DNA of 8,027 nt from an uncultured Chromatiaceae bacterium (lineage in GTDB: Bacteria > Pseudomonadota > Gammaproteobacteria > Enterobacterales > Alteromonadaceae). Positions within the stretch are counted from its first letter, which is position 1. Each line of letters begins with the position of its first letter. The DNA lies in NCBI GenBank assembly GCA_946481195.1, contig CAMLNG010000155.1, forward strand, positions 1 through 8,027, read 5' to 3'. The notes below the pieces were generated by a model. It was not told the DNA's origin, searched no databases, and was given only the letters and a program-made list of their open reading frames with translations. Below, piece after piece: positions 1 through 6,691 of this stretch. A program made the position numbers and the translations under genes.

Positions 1-376
1 CAGAGATGTTCTCTCGGGTAACTTTGATGTTATCGTCTGCGATGGTTTTGTCGGCAACGTAGCATTAAAAACCTGTGAAGGTGTTGCCAAACTCATCATC
101 AAACGCTTCGAGCAGGCGCTGAAAAACAGCATGTCTGCGCATTTATTCGGCTGGATGATTAAACCTTTACTGAAAAGTATCGGTACCGGCGTGAACCCCG
201 ACCACTATAACGGTGCAAGTCTGATAGGATTGCGCGGAATTGTAGTGAAAAGTCATGGAAATGCGACAAAAGAAGCATTTCTCAGTGCCATCCGGCAGGC
301 GGTGCGCGAGGTTGAACGCCAGGTGCCCGCAAAAATAAAAGACCGGTTGGAACACGTATTAATCGATAAAGCGTAG
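1..376 (+). CDS. plsX: Phosphate acyltransferase PlsX, C-terminal part (5' end outside window)
   Basis: PlsX converts acyl-ACP and phosphate into acyl-phosphate, the acyl donor for PlsY in phospholipid synthesis; it is a cytoplasmic, membrane-associated enzyme. Only about 124 C-terminal residues are present, reading from base 2 to a TAG at 374-376; the whole protein is usually about 340-355 residues. The visible part contains the family stretch with [15 protein letters not shown] followed by a [17 protein letters not shown] segment, and ends in an alanine/lysine/arginine-rich helix. Its position directly before fabH is the standard gammaproteobacterial arrangement (rpmF-plsX-fabH). An internal ATG at 131 is not the start, because the conserved core continues upstream of it to the window edge. 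No promoter for fabH could be recognised inside this part. Identification rests on motif recognition and on gene order. Confidence 0.95.
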   Translation, partial: RDVLSGNFDVIVCDGFVGNVALKTCEGVAKLIIKRFEQALKNSMSAHLFGWMIKPLLKSIGTGVNPDHYNGASLIGLRGIVVKSHGNATKEAFLSAIRQAVREVERQVPAKIKDRLEHVLIDKA

Positions 377-382
377 GTCTGC

Positions 383-1342
383 ATGTATTCTCGCATTATA
401 GGCACCGGAAGTTATTTTCCGGCGCAAATCCGCACCAATGCGGATCTGGAAGAGATGGTTGAAACCACCGACGAATGGATTATCGAACGCACAGGGATCC
501 GCGAACGCCGCATCATTGGTGAGCACGAAACAGTTGCTACTATGAGCACGCAAGCCGCACTCAAAGCGATTGAAGCTGCCGGCATTGATAAAAATTCTAT
601 TGATATGATAGTGCTGGCCACGACCAGTGCATCCCGCGCTTTACCCAGTGCTGCCTGTGAAGTACAGCGCGAGCTGGATATTCCCGGTATTCCCGCTTTT
701 GACATTGCCGCGGCTTGTGCCGGCTTCTGTTATGCCCTGAGTATTGCTGATCAATATATTAAAGGCGGCATGGCGAAACGGGTGCTGGTCATCGGTGCCG
801 ATTGCTTATCGCAGCTGGTTAGTCCGGACGACCGTTCTATGGTGATTTTATTCGGTGATGCAGCGGGTGCTGTGGTACTTGAAGCCTCAGAACAACCTGG
901 CATCCTGTCAACGCACATTCATGCGGACGGCAAATACTCTGAGCTGTTGTACGTCGACAATCCTCGTCGTGGTGTTGAGGCTTCAGTACATGAAAGCTGG
1001 GGCTCGATGAAAGGCAATGACGTATTTAAAGTTGCTGTGACCAAATTATCTGAAGTTGTTGAGCAAACACTGGCCGCCAATAATCTCGACAAATCGCAAA
1101 TTGACTGGCTGGTGCCGCATCAGGCCAATCTGCGGATTATTTCCGCAGTTGCCCGTAAACTCGACATGTCGATGGACCAGGTGGTGATTAACCTTGACCG
1201 TTATGGCAATACGTCTGCGGCAACAGTGCCAACTGCGCTTGATGAAGCGGTGCGGGACGGCCGGATTAAACGTGGTCAGACTTTGTTATTAGAAGCCTTT
1301 GGTGGCGGATTCGCCTGGGCTTCGGCGTTAGTCCGTTATTAA
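383..1342 (+). CDS. fabH: 3-oxoacyl-ACP synthase III (KAS III), FabH
   Basis: FabH starts type II fatty-acid synthesis by condensing acetyl-CoA with malonyl-ACP to acetoacetyl-ACP in the cytoplasm. The protein has 319 residues, the usual family length, with an N-terminus ([13 protein letters not shown]) that aligns with E. coli FabH from its first residue, which supports this ATG. The thiolase-fold catalytic triad is complete: Cys112 in AAACAGF, His246 in VPHQANLR and Asn276 in YGNTSAA. The glycine-rich C-terminal [11 protein letters not shown] loop is intact. The gene starts 6 bases after plsX; a weak Shine-Dalgarno (TAGG, 374-377) overlaps the plsX stop codon, so translation may be coupled. 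It heads the fabH-fabD-fabG group. In E. coli this group (fabHDG) is activated by FadR and inhibited by ppGpp; I could not identify a matching site upstream here. Nothing in the protein is unusual. Confidence 0.98.
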   Translation: MYSRIIGTGSYFPAQIRTNADLEEMVETTDEWIIERTGIRERRIIGEHETVATMSTQAALKAIEAAGIDKNSIDMIVLATTSASRALPSAACEVQRELDIPGIPAFDIAAACAGFCYALSIADQYIKGGMAKRVLVIGADCLSQLVSPDDRSMVILFGDAAGAVVLEASEQPGILSTHIHADGKYSELLYVDNPRRGVEASVHESWGSMKGNDVFKVAVTKLSEVVEQTLAANNLDKSQIDWLVPHQANLRIISAVARKLDMSMDQVVINLDRYGNTSAATVPTALDEAVRDGRIKRGQTLLLEAFGGGFAWASALVRY

Positions 1343-1366
1343 TCTCAGACATTGCAGAGCAGAATA

Positions 1367-2305
1367 ATGAATCAAAAACTTGCATTGGTATTTCCTGGTC
1401 AGGGTTCACAAACTGTGGGCATGCTGGCTGACCTCTATGCGGAATTTCCGCTGGTCCGTGACACTTTCACCGAGGCATCTGCAGCGCTTGGTTACGACCT
1501 TTGGGCATTGATTGCTAATGGTCCGGAAGCTGATTTAAACGAAACACACCGCACACAGCCGGCACTTTTGACTGCTTCAGTTGCAGTCTGGCGCTTATGG
1601 CAACAGCAGGGCGGTGCAACGCCGGCTTATCTGGCCGGACACTCGCTGGGCGAATACTCAGCGCTGGTTTGTGCCGGTGTACTAACTCTGGCTGATGCAG
1701 TCAAACTGGTCGAAAAACGCGGCCAGTATATGCAAAGCGCAGTGCCGGCAGGCACTGGTGCTATGTCTGCCATTATTGGCCTCGATGACGCGCTGATTGC
1801 AAAAGCTTGTGAAGAAGCGGCACAGGGCGAAGTCGTGTCGCCGGTCAATTACAACTCACCGGGGCAAGTGGTGATCGCTGGTCATAAAGCTGCTGTTGAG
1901 CGGGCGAATGAGCTTTGTAAAGCAGCTGGCGCAAAACGCGCATTACCTTTACCTGTCAGTGTGCCTAGTCACTGTGCTTTGATGCGGCCAGCCGCTGAGC
2001 AGCTTGCTAAAGATTTGCAGGGGCTGACGTTTCACGCGCCTGTCATTTCGGTAGTGAATAATGTCGACGTTGCTACTGCAGGTGATGCGGCTGCGATCCA
2101 GGACGCGTTAATCCGTCAATTATTTAGCCCGGTACGCTGGACTGAAACCATCGAATATCTGGCAGCGCAAGGTGTCACAGAAGTGATTGAACTGGGCGCC
2201 GGCAAAGTGCTGAGCGGTTTAATCAAACGCATCAACAAAGAATTAGTAACAACATCTGTAAACGATGTTGCTTCGTTACAAGCTGCGCTTGCAGCGAAAG
2301 AATAA
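1367..2305 (+). CDS. fabD: Malonyl-CoA:ACP transacylase FabD
   Basis: FabD transfers malonyl from malonyl-CoA to the phosphopantetheine of AcpP, making the extender unit for all condensing enzymes. From the ATG at 1367 the protein has 312 residues (E. coli 309). The active-site parts are all present: GQGSQ oxyanion loop (residues 11-15), nucleophilic Ser93 in GHSLGEYSAL, substrate-carboxylate Arg118 in VEKRGQ, and His202 in VPSHCALM. The ferredoxin-like small subdomain (about residues 128-200) carries the usual SPVNYNSPGQVVIAGH stretch. A longer reading from a TTG at 1352 would add five residues with no counterpart in E. coli FabD, so I prefer the ATG; it has a weak AGAG Shine-Dalgarno at 1356-1359. 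The gene lies 24 bases after fabH and 8 bases before fabG, in the same transcription unit. No anomalies are seen. Confidence 0.98.
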   Translation: MNQKLALVFPGQGSQTVGMLADLYAEFPLVRDTFTEASAALGYDLWALIANGPEADLNETHRTQPALLTASVAVWRLWQQQGGATPAYLAGHSLGEYSALVCAGVLTLADAVKLVEKRGQYMQSAVPAGTGAMSAIIGLDDALIAKACEEAAQGEVVSPVNYNSPGQVVIAGHKAAVERANELCKAAGAKRALPLPVSVPSHCALMRPAAEQLAKDLQGLTFHAPVISVVNNVDVATAGDAAAIQDALIRQLFSPVRWTETIEYLAAQGVTEVIELGAGKVLSGLIKRINKELVTTSVNDVASLQAALAAKE

Positions 2306-2313
2306 GGACTTTT

Positions 2314-3057
2314 ATGACAGCTTTTATCTCTCTGGAAGGCAAAGTTGCTTTGGTTACCGGTGCAAGCCGCGGAATTGGCCGTGCCATCGCTGAGCAGCTT
2401 GCAGCCCTTGGCGCAAAAGTCATTGGTACAGCAACCAGTGAAAAAGGCGCTCAGGCGATCAGTGACTATCTGGGAGCAGGACAGGGCTTAGTATTAGACG
2501 TTGCCAGTGCTGAATCGATTGAACAATGTCTGGAAACTATCAAAACCAATTTTGGTGATATCGATATCCTCGTCAATAATGCCGGCATCACCCGCGATAA
2601 TCTGTTAATGCGGATGAAAGATGAGGAGTGGTTTGATATTATCCAGACCAACCTGACGTCAGTGTTCCGGATGAGCAAAGCTGTCATGCGCACCATGATG
2701 AAAAAACGCTTTGGCCGTATTATCACTATCGGTTCTGTGGTTGGGTCTATGGGTAACGCCGGACAAACCAACTATGCAGCGGCAAAAGCCGGTGTGCTTG
2801 GTTTTACAAAATCTCTTGCGAAAGAAGTGGCGTCTCGTGGTATAACTGTCAACGCTGTTGCCCCTGGTTTTATCGATACCGATATGACTAAGGAGCTGAC
2901 GGAAGAGCAAAAACAAGCGATCTTTGGTCAGGTACCGGCGAATCGTCTGGGACAACCTGAAGAAATTGCGGCCACTGTCGCGTTCCTGGCTTCGAACCAG
3001 GCCGCGTATATTACCGGTGAAACGATTCACGTTAACGGCGGCATGTATATGGTTTAA
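2314..3057 (+). CDS. fabG: 3-oxoacyl-ACP reductase FabG
   Basis: FabG is the NADPH-dependent short-chain dehydrogenase/reductase that reduces 3-oxoacyl-ACP to (R)-3-hydroxyacyl-ACP in each elongation cycle. The 247-residue protein shows a Rossmann fold with TGASRGIG at residues 15-22, the NNAG motif at 88-91, and the catalytic tetrad Asn113, Ser141, Tyr154 and Lys158 (YAAAK). PGFIDTDM (184-191) and the C-terminal ITGETIHVNGGM are typical of FabG. It is three residues longer than E. coli FabG, the difference lying at the N-terminus (MTAFISLEG). The ATG is supported by a TAAGGA Shine-Dalgarno that overlaps the fabD stop codon (2303-2308) with 5-base spacing, so fabD and fabG are probably translationally coupled. 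FabG and FabD are the closest matches to enterobacterial proteins in the window. The next gene, acpP, is 126 bases away, a much longer gap than those upstream. Confidence 0.98.
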   Translation: MTAFISLEGKVALVTGASRGIGRAIAEQLAALGAKVIGTATSEKGAQAISDYLGAGQGLVLDVASAESIEQCLETIKTNFGDIDILVNNAGITRDNLLMRMKDEEWFDIIQTNLTSVFRMSKAVMRTMMKKRFGRIITIGSVVGSMGNAGQTNYAAAKAGVLGFTKSLAKEVASRGITVNAVAPGFIDTDMTKELTEEQKQAIFGQVPANRLGQPEEIAATVAFLASNQAAYITGETIHVNGGMYMV

Positions 3058-3059
3058 AT

Positions 3060-3076
3060 ATCAGGTTTGACCAGCA
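3060..3076. promoter_or_regulatory. FadR-like operator candidate between fabG and acpP
   Basis: The 17 bases ATCAGGTTTGACCAGCA form an imperfect palindrome with half-sites CAGGT and ACCAG around a 3-base centre. By my own count they agree at 12 of 17 positions with the E. coli fadB FadR operator (ATCTGGTACGACCAG plus two more bases). FadR is a known activator of fab genes in E. coli. The site starts 3 bases after the fabG stop and lies about 64 bases before the transcription start inferred for the candidate acpP promoter, a position where an activator could act. This is pattern recognition only; five mismatches leave room for chance. Confidence 0.28.
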
Positions 3077-3096
3077 GGAAATGCCCAAGGCATGTC

Positions 3097-3125
3097 TTGC
3101 ATCGACCTGAGTGAACCACTAAACT
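3097..3125 (+). promoter_or_regulatory. Candidate sigma-70 promoter for acpP
   Basis: A -35-like TTGCAT (3097-3102) and a -10-like TAAACT (3120-3125) are separated by 17 bases. The -10 keeps the most conserved T1, A2 and final T. The bases after it (AGCCGCC) are GC-rich, as in the discriminators of growth-rate/ppGpp-controlled promoters. Transcription would start near 3132 and give a leader of about 50 bases. A separate promoter is expected because AcpP is needed in far greater amounts than the Fab enzymes, and in E. coli acpP is also transcribed separately. The match is modest, so this is a candidate only. Confidence 0.33.
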
Positions 3126-3183
3126 AGCCGCCACACAAAATTGCACGAATTGTTGCGATTTATATGAGAAAAAGGAAGAAAAG

Positions 3184-3420
3184 ATGAGCAACATCGAAGA
3201 ACGCGTTAAGAAAATTATCATCGAACAGTTAGGCGTTAAAGAAGAAGACGTAAAACACGAAGCTTCTTTTGTTGACGATCTGGGCGCTGATTCATTAGAC
3301 ACAGTTGAACTGGTCATGGCGCTGGAAGAAGAATTCGATACCGAAATTCCTGATGAAGAAGCAGAAAAAATCACGACTGTACAATCTGCTATCGATTACA
3401 TCAAAGCCCACGCTGAGTAA
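3184..3420 (+). CDS. acpP: Acyl carrier protein AcpP
   Basis: AcpP carries the growing acyl chain as a thioester on 4'-phosphopantetheine and is the partner of every Fab enzyme, of PlsX, and of lipid A and other acyl-transfer pathways. The 78-residue, strongly acidic protein has the standard four-helix layout with the modification site Ser37 in GADSLDT. Recognition helix II ([13 protein letters not shown]) is almost identical to that of E. coli. The start has a strong Shine-Dalgarno, AAGGAAG at 3172-3178, which fits high expression. Codons are mostly the preferred ones (for example GAA, CTG, AAA). The gene is isolated by a 126-base leader and a strong terminator right after it, so a short abundant mRNA is likely. 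Identification is certain. Confidence 0.99.
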   Translation: MSNIEERVKKIIIEQLGVKEEDVKHEASFVDDLGADSLDTVELVMALEEEFDTEIPDEEAEKITTVQSAIDYIKAHAE

Positions 3421-3430
3421 GGCGTGAGGT

Positions 3431-3447
3431 CATCGCCAGGCGCGATG
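3431..3447 (+). other. Small hairpin between the acpP stop and its terminator
   Basis: CATCGC (3431-3436) and GCGATG (3442-3447) are perfect inverted arms of 6 bases around a 5-base loop. The hairpin stands 10 bases after the acpP stop codon and 3 bases before the terminator stem. It has no T-tract of its own, so it is not a terminator by itself. It could stabilise the 3' end of the abundant acpP mRNA or simply be a chance structure. Confidence 0.4.
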
Positions 3448-3450
3448 CAG

Positions 3451-3480
3451 ACGGGTAGCGCAGGCTACCCGTTTTTATTT
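3451..3480 (+). terminator. Rho-independent terminator after acpP
   Basis: A perfect 9-base-pair stem (ACGGGTAGC at 3451-3459, GCTACCCGT at 3464-3472) closes a GCAG tetraloop and runs directly into TTTTTATTT. It stands about 30 bases after the acpP stop codon and should end most acpP transcripts. It therefore makes acpP the dominant gene product of its transcript and leaves fabF to read-through or to its own promoter. Confidence 0.9.
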
Positions 3481-3483
3481 GTG

Positions 3484-3524
3484 GCGGCGAAAAGCCGCGG
3501 GATTGCAAACAACTGCAGGTTGTT
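3484..3524 (+). other. Two tandem hairpins in the fabF leader
   Basis: Two perfect hairpins lie between the acpP terminator and the fabF ribosome binding site. The first has arms GCGGC (3484-3488) and GCCGC (3494-3498) with a GAAAA loop. The second has arms AACAAC (3508-3513) and GTTGTT (3519-3524) with a TGCAG loop. The second ends only 2 bases before the fabF Shine-Dalgarno (3527-3532). They may protect or tune the fabF mRNA, but no known riboswitch or leader family is recognised. No convincing -35/-10 pair for fabF was found in this gap. Confidence 0.45.
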
Positions 3525-3526
3525 GT

Positions 3527-3532
3527 GGAGGA
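3527..3532 (+). promoter_or_regulatory. Shine-Dalgarno GGAGGA that fixes the fabF start
   Basis: GGAGGA sits 4 bases before the GTG at 3537, a near-perfect anti-16S match. It covers the region just after the alternative in-frame GTG at 3525, which itself has no ribosome binding site. It is therefore the main reason for starting FabF at 3537. Confidence 0.85.
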
Positions 3533-3536
3533 TAAA

Positions 3537-4775
3537 GTGACGAAACGTCGGATCGTTGTAACCGGGATGGGGATGTTGACGCCGTTAGGCAATGACGTGG
3601 CATCCACCTGGCAGGCATTACAACAAGGCAAAAGCGGCATTGATTTTATTACCCATTTTGATGCCGAAGCTTACAGCACTAAATTCGCCGGCTTGGTGAA
3701 AAATTTTGATGTAGAGCCTTTTTTCTCCGGTAAAGAAGCGCGGAAAATGGACTTGTTCATTCAATATGGCGTTGCAGCAGGTATCCAGGCATTCCGCGAT
3801 TCCGGTATTGAAATCACCGAGCAAAATGCCGGCCGTATTGGTGCCGCTATTGGTTCTGGTATTGGTGGTTTAGGTCTTATCGAAGAGAACCATGAAAAAC
3901 TGCTGGCCAGCGGACCACGTAAGTTGTCACCGTTTTTTGTTCCTTCAACCATCATCAACATGATTTCCGGTCATTTGTCGATCATGTTGGGTTTGCAGGG
4001 GCCAAATATCAGTATCGTCACGGCCTGTACCACCGGTGTGCACAATATCGGCCATGCGGCGCGAATGATTGCTTATGGTGATGCGGATGCTATGTTGGCT
4101 GGCGGGGCGGAAAAAGCTTCCACTACTTTAGGTATGGGGGGATTTGGTGCAGCCCGCGCTTTATCAACCCGCAACGACGCGCCACAACAAGCCAGTCGTC
4201 CATGGGACAAAGACCGCGACGGTTTTGTGCTCGGTGATGGCGCTGGTGTAGTGATGCTGGAAGAATATGAGCACGCTAAAGCCCGCGGTGCGAAGATTTA
4301 TGCCGAGCTGGTTGGTTTTGGCATGAGTGGTGACGCTTATCATATGACGTCTCCACCGGAAAATGGCCGTGGCGCCGCTTCAGCGATGGTGAATGCCTTG
4401 CGTGACGCTGGTGTTACTCCGGATCAAGTGCAGTATATCAACGCCCATGGCACTTCAACGCCAGCCGGTGACATTGCTGAAACCATGGCAATTAAATCGG
4501 TGTTTGGTGCCAAACCTGAAGGCCTGATGGTCAGCTCCAGTAAGTCGATGTTAGGTCACTTATTAGGCGCAGCCGGTTCAGTTGAGTCCATTATCACGGT
4601 ATTGTCACTGCAGGACCAAATCGTCACACCGACCATCAACCTGGATAATCCGGATGAAGGTTGTGATTTGGATTATGTACCGCATCATTCGCGTCAGGCG
4701 AAGCTGGAATATGCGTTATGTAATTCCTTTGGTTTTGGTGGTACCAACGGCTCGATTTTATTTAAGAAAATTTAA
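3537..4775 (+). CDS. fabF: 3-oxoacyl-ACP synthase II (KAS II), FabF
   Basis: FabF elongates acyl-ACP with malonyl-ACP; in gammaproteobacteria it is the condensing enzyme mainly responsible for the cis-vaccenate step and temperature control of membrane unsaturation. From the GTG at 3537 the protein has 412 residues (E. coli 413) and starts [12 protein letters not shown], aligning with E. coli FabF from its beginning. The Cys-His-His active site is complete: Cys164 in VTACTTG, His304 in NAHGTSTP and His341 in LGHLLGAAG, with Lys336 in SSSKS. The gating loop GFGGTNG (399-405) is present. The upstream GTG at 3525 would add four residues, but no ribosome binding site serves it, so it is rejected. 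fabF is bounded by terminators on both sides (3451-3480 and 4797-4828) and is probably expressed by itself or by read-through from acpP. FabF rather than FabB is indicated by overall similarity and by its place after acpP. Confidence 0.97.
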   Translation: MTKRRIVVTGMGMLTPLGNDVASTWQALQQGKSGIDFITHFDAEAYSTKFAGLVKNFDVEPFFSGKEARKMDLFIQYGVAAGIQAFRDSGIEITEQNAGRIGAAIGSGIGGLGLIEENHEKLLASGPRKLSPFFVPSTIINMISGHLSIMLGLQGPNISIVTACTTGVHNIGHAARMIAYGDADAMLAGGAEKASTTLGMGGFGAARALSTRNDAPQQASRPWDKDRDGFVLGDGAGVVMLEEYEHAKARGAKIYAELVGFGMSGDAYHMTSPPENGRGAASAMVNALRDAGVTPDQVQYINAHGTSTPAGDIAETMAIKSVFGAKPEGLMVSSSKSMLGHLLGAAGSVESIITVLSLQDQIVTPTINLDNPDEGCDLDYVPHHSRQAKLEYALCNSFGFGGTNGSILFKKI

Positions 4776-4796
4776 TCACTATTGTGACAGAACCAG

Positions 4797-4828
4797 ACAA
4801 AAGGCTGCGATGCAGCCTTTTGTTTTTT
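4797..4828 (+). terminator. Rho-independent terminator after fabF
   Basis: An 11- to 12-base-pair perfect stem (ACAAAAGGCTGC at 4797-4808 with GCAGCCTTTTGT at 4812-4823) closes a 3-base loop (GAT) and is followed by a run of T residues to 4828. The A-rich base of the left arm would provide a T-tract on the opposite strand too. It lies about 20 bases after the fabF stop codon and separates fabF from the pabC-mltG-tmk-holB group, so that group needs its own promoter or read-through. Confidence 0.92.
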
Positions 4829-4839
4829 GTGCGGCTGTA

Positions 4840-4886
4840 GGTCCGGCAGATTTAACCGCCTGCTTTTTTCAGGCATACTGCCGGCC
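4840..4886 (+). other. Nested inverted repeat in the pabC leader
   Basis: The outer arms are CCGGCAG (4843-4849) and CTGCCGG (4878-4884); they extend by two further G-C pairs (4840-4841 with 4885-4886) if one T is bulged. Inside lies a second stem, GCCTG (4858-4862) with CAGGC (4870-4874), around a T-rich 7-base loop. The 47-base structure fills the space between the fabF terminator and pabC. A weak -35/-10 pair (TTTAAC 4851-4856, 17 bases, CATACT 4874-4879) overlaps it. It could be a leader structure, an operator, or remains of a second terminator; I recognise no known family. Confidence 0.45.
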
Positions 4887-4912
4887 AGGTTATTGTTAAC
4901 TTTATAGAATCG

Positions 4913-5680
4913 ATGCAGATCCAATTCTCAGATCGCAGCTTTCAGTATGGTGACGGAATTTTTTCAACCGTCCGGATTTGCCATGGGCAGCCGCAATTGT
5001 GGGCCTTACACTGGCAGCGGCTACAAGATTCTATGCAGCGGCTCGGCTTTCACGCGCTCAATGAAGATGTGGTGTTATCTCAGGTAATGTCTGTGATCAC
5101 AGCTCCCGAGCAGGTCCTCAAGGTGTTGATTAGCCGGGGACTGGGGGCCAGAGGTTATGGCACTTTGGGGATTGCCACACCAGAAGTGTATTGCTGGACA
5201 GCGCCAATGCCTGACTATAGCGGCATGCGCCGGCATGGTGTCAAGCTTGGGCTTGCCAGCATGCAGCTGTCGCAGCAACCTTTGCTCGCAGGTATCAAAC
5301 ACTGCAGTCGTCTTGAAACCATCTTATTAAAACGAGAAGCCGAACAAAGCGAATTTGACGATCTATTGGTGGCAGATCAGCAAGGTTTTTTAATTGAGGC
5401 CAGTGCGGCCAATGTGCTGATTTGGCATCAGCAGCAATGGTGGACGCCTGATCTGCAGCAGGCTGGTGTAGCAGGTGTGATGCGTCAACTACTAATCGAA
5501 CAACAGCTGGTGTCGGTGCAACCTTGCCCCGTCAGCCTATTGTCTGAAACTTCAGCGATGGCGCTGTGTAATTCGTTGATGGGGGTTGTGCCGGTTGCAG
5601 AATTTAATGGCCACGCTTTCAATACAGAGGTTGCAGGTGCATTACAGCGTCAGGTCGATGAATTATTACAGGAAGTCTGA
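4913..5680 (+). CDS. pabC: Aminodeoxychorismate lyase PabC (class IV PLP enzyme)
   Basis: PabC cleaves 4-amino-4-deoxychorismate to p-aminobenzoate and pyruvate for folate synthesis in the cytoplasm. The class IV aminotransferase fold is shown by SDRSFQYGDGIFSTVR near the N-terminus (residues 6-21), the PLP-binding Lys129 in LAGIKHCSRLE, Glu162 in the GFLIEASAANV cofactor motif, and QAGVAGVMRQ (183-192). From the ATG at 4913 it has 255 residues, shorter than E. coli PabC (269) mainly at the N-terminus. That ATG has no clear Shine-Dalgarno. The reading frame is open upstream to a TAA at 4853, and the codons just before 4913 read VIVNFIES, which matches the first beta-strand of the family. No ATG, GTG or TTG lies there, only an ATT at 4892, so the true start may be non-AUG. 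The stop codon abuts the mltG start. Function is well supported; the start is not. Confidence 0.9.
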   Translation: MQIQFSDRSFQYGDGIFSTVRICHGQPQLWALHWQRLQDSMQRLGFHALNEDVVLSQVMSVITAPEQVLKVLISRGLGARGYGTLGIATPEVYCWTAPMPDYSGMRRHGVKLGLASMQLSQQPLLAGIKHCSRLETILLKREAEQSEFDDLLVADQQGFLIEASAANVLIWHQQQWWTPDLQQAGVAGVMRQLLIEQQLVSVQPCPVSLLSETSAMALCNSLMGVVPVAEFNGHAFNTEVAGALQRQVDELLQEV

Positions 5681-6691
5681 ATGAAAAAGTTTTTGTTGCA
5701 GGGGCTGATAGTGCTGGCCGTTGCCGCTTTTGGCGTTCGCAATGAATTACAGCAAGTGCTGCAGGTGAAGCTGCAGTTGTCCGAAGCCTATTTAGAGCTA
5801 AAACCTGGTGCGAATTTATCGTCGTTATGCCGGCAATGGCAGCAACAGCAGTTGTTAAGCCAGTGGCAATGTCAGCAGCTGAAAATACAGTCACTGTTTA
5901 ATCCGCAATTACGCCAGTTGCAGGCCGGTGTTTATGCGGTCAAACCGATGGCCTTGCAACAACTGTTAAAGTTACTGCGCAGCGGCAAAGTCGCACAGTT
6001 CAGTCTGATTATTCGTGAAGGGCAGACTTTCGCGCAAAATCTGCAACAGCTACAGCAACTGCCATATCTGGATGCCGATGTTGCCGACGCCGACAAAGCG
6101 CGCCAGCTCTTGCTGTGGCCGGCTGAATGGGGCGCGTTGCCCGAGTCCGTCGAAGCACTGGTGTTCCCGGATACTTATTTTTATACCGCGCACACCAAGT
6201 TATCTGTAGTACTGCAAAGAGCCAATCAAGTGTTACTGGAAAAGCTCGATGCGGCCTGGCAGAGCAAACAAGGCGGGTTACCGCTGCAGAATCGTTATGA
6301 ACTGCTGACACTGGCTTCAATTGTGGAAAAAGAGACCGGTCATTTGCCGGAAAAACCTTTGATTGCAGCGGTTTTTATCAACAGATTACACACCAAAATG
6401 AAGCTGCAGACCGACCCGACTGTGATATATGGTTTGGGTGACCGTTATCAGGGGGATATTAAACGCGAGCATCTGAAAGATCCGCATCCTTATAATACCT
6501 ATGTCTATGCCGGTTTACCGCCAGGGCCCATCGCGCTGGTCAGCTGGGGTTCTTTGCAGGCAGCAGCACAGCCGGCACAGTCTGACAAATTATATTTTGT
6601 TGCAAAGGGCGATGGGACTCATCAGTTCTCACAAAGCCTGGCTGAACATAACAAAGCGGTACAGCAGTATATTTTTGGGAAAAAATCATGA
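5681..6691 (+). CDS. mltG: Endolytic murein transglycosylase MltG (YceG family)
   Basis: MltG is an inner-membrane lytic transglycosylase that cuts nascent glycan strands and is thought to end their polymerisation. The 336-residue protein (E. coli 340) begins [19 protein letters not shown], a positively charged start followed by one membrane segment at about residues 4-19, placing the rest in the periplasm. A LysM-like region follows (about 36-125, with REGQT at 112-116). The YceG catalytic domain has the IVEKET motif with the catalytic Glu at 216-218, then [10 protein letters not shown] (242-251), [14 protein letters not shown] (271-284) and [12 protein letters not shown] (305-316). The first 130 residues contain 27 glutamines, unusually many. 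Translation starts directly after the pabC stop codon with an AGGA Shine-Dalgarno at 5670-5673, and the stop overlaps the tmk start, so coupling is likely. The pabC-mltG-tmk-holB order is standard for gammaproteobacteria. Confidence 0.95.
   Translation: MKKFLLQGLIVLAVAAFGVRNELQQVLQVKLQLSEAYLELKPGANLSSLCRQWQQQQLLSQWQCQQLKIQSLFNPQLRQLQAGVYAVKPMALQQLLKLLRSGKVAQFSLIIREGQTFAQNLQQLQQLPYLDADVADADKARQLLLWPAEWGALPESVEALVFPDTYFYTAHTKLSVVLQRANQVLLEKLDAAWQSKQGGLPLQNRYELLTLASIVEKETGHLPEKPLIAAVFINRLHTKMKLQTDPTVIYGLGDRYQGDIKREHLKDPHPYNTYVYAGLPPGPIALVSWGSLQAAAQPAQSDKLYFVAKGDGTHQFSQSLAEHNKAVQQYIFGKKS

Noticed and set aside
1352..1366. Upstream TTG start for fabD adding five residues
   Set aside because: The ATG at 1367 gives the family N-terminus and length; the added residues have no counterpart in E. 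coli FabD.
2659..3030. Antisense frame of 123 codons in fabG
   Set aside because: Opposite strand of a highly conserved reductase, without its own motifs or ribosome binding site.
3054..3374. Antisense serine-rich frame of 106 codons over acpP
   Set aside because: The serine-rich product is the backward reading of the GAA/GAC-rich acpP gene; no independent support.
3525..3536. Upstream GTG start for fabF
   Set aside because: The strong GGAGGA lies between this codon and the GTG at 3537, and homology begins at the later GTG.
4582..4899. Open frame of 105 codons overlapping the end of fabF and its terminator
   Set aside because: It is an out-of-frame reading of fabF that runs through the terminator stem, with no ribosome binding site or recognisable motif.
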